DNA of 24,975 nt from UBA5109 sp964606735 (lineage in GTDB: Bacteria; Pseudomonadota; Gammaproteobacteria; Pseudomonadales; Pseudohongiellaceae). Numbering within the stretch: the first letter of the stretch is position 1; every line of letters begins with the position of its first letter. Below are positions 24,636-24,975 of the stretch, piece by piece. The position numbers and the translations under genes were made by a program. The stretch spans positions 1 through 24,975 of the forward strand of contig CAZSHI010000033.1 of the NCBI GenBank assembly GCA_964606735.1, written 5' to 3'. The notes beneath the pieces were generated by a model that saw nothing but the letters and a program-made list of their open reading frames with translations, was not told where the DNA came from and ran no database searches.

Positions 24636-24975
24636 ATGCAAGTTTCTCTTGAGACGCTTTCAGGTCTGGAACGTAAATTAACCATCCAGGTGCCTGCTGA
24701 AAAAATTGACAGTCAGGTGCAAAGCAAGCTGGCTGAAGCTGCCAAAACGATACAGCTGAAAGGCTTTCGTAAAGGCAAGGTTCCCATCAAGGTTATCAAG
24801 AGCCGCTATGGAAAAGGAGTGCGCCAGGAGGTATTGGGCGAGCTCATGAACGAGTCTTATTACCAGGCGCTTTCACAGGAAAAGGTCAGGCCGGCAGGAC
24901 AACCCCGCATTGAGCCCACCAATATGAAAGAAGGCGAAAACCTTGAGTTTACCGCCACCTTTGAAGTCTATCCTG
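24636..24975 (+). CDS. tig: Trigger factor, N-terminal part
   Basis: Partial gene cut by the right end: 113 codons of a protein usually about 430-450 residues long. Trigger factor is the ribosome-bound chaperone with peptidyl-prolyl isomerase activity that meets nascent chains. The visible part is the ribosome-binding domain: MQVSLETLSGLERKLTIQVP at 1-20, and the docking loop LKGFRKGKVPIKVIKSRYGK, which contains the family GFRxGKxP signature at about 46-53. GAGG at 24625-24628, seven bases before the ATG, supports the start. In many relatives clpP, clpX and lon follow tig, but they lie outside this window. Confidence 0.96.
   Translation, partial: MQVSLETLSGLERKLTIQVPAEKIDSQVQSKLAEAAKTIQLKGFRKGKVPIKVIKSRYGKGVRQEVLGELMNESYYQALSQEKVRPAGQPRIEPTNMKEGENLEFTATFEVYP

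Noticed and set aside
1..24975. CRISPR arrays, tRNA or rRNA genes, transposases, phage or toxin-antitoxin genes
   Set aside because: I looked for spaced direct repeats, cloverleaf-like segments and recognisable proteins of these kinds and found none; a tRNA or covariance-model search would be needed to be certain.

Overview
The window looks like chromosomal DNA of a gammaproteobacterium of roughly Pseudomonas/Cellvibrio/marine type. The smc-zipA-ligA order, the presence of DjlA, TtcA, PdxB, AlaA, Bax and ZipA (families centred on gammaproteobacteria), and close similarity to remembered Pseudomonas or E. coli versions support this. I cannot name the species. Most genes look housekeeping. I found no tRNA, rRNA, CRISPR array, insertion sequence or phage gene.

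Left edge (1-839): the N-terminal half of a WecA-type glycosyl-1-phosphate transferase runs leftwards out of the window. It is visibly more AT-rich than what follows and is separated from smc by about 350 AT-rich bases. Region 840-9314 is a rightward block: smc, zipA, ligA (1-base overlap with zipA), a small lipoprotein with a lytic-transglycosylase fold, and djlA (4-base overlap, TTG start). It combines chromosome organisation, Z-ring anchoring, DNA ligation, wall cutting and a membrane J-domain cochaperone.

Region 9345-13143 is leftward: a large M16C metallopeptidase preceded by the permuted GTPase YlqF. bolA (13246) diverges from ylqF, followed by a Bax-type glucosaminidase. A secreted polysaccharide deacetylase (14516-15601) converges on bax and diverges from a tight rightward cluster ttcA-yheU-tusA-pdxB (15685-18164), which pairs two tRNA-thiolation genes with a PLP-synthesis gene. 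alaA converges on pdxB with a 10-base overlap and diverges from msrB.

Region 19921-24975: a TPR plus beta-barrel outer-membrane protein gene on the minus strand is interrupted by one in-frame TAG. It diverges from a large RND/MMPL-type exporter. A 629-base AT-rich gap containing a 19-bp-arm inverted repeat, a second inverted repeat and short direct repeats leads to the N-terminal part of tig (trigger factor), cut by the window end.

I saw no clear new multi-gene system. The items most worth a second look are the amber-interrupted barrel gene, the inverted-repeat element before tig, the highly charged ZipA linker, the Phe/Asp-rich insert in the exporter, and the uncharacterised C-terminal region of the deacetylase.
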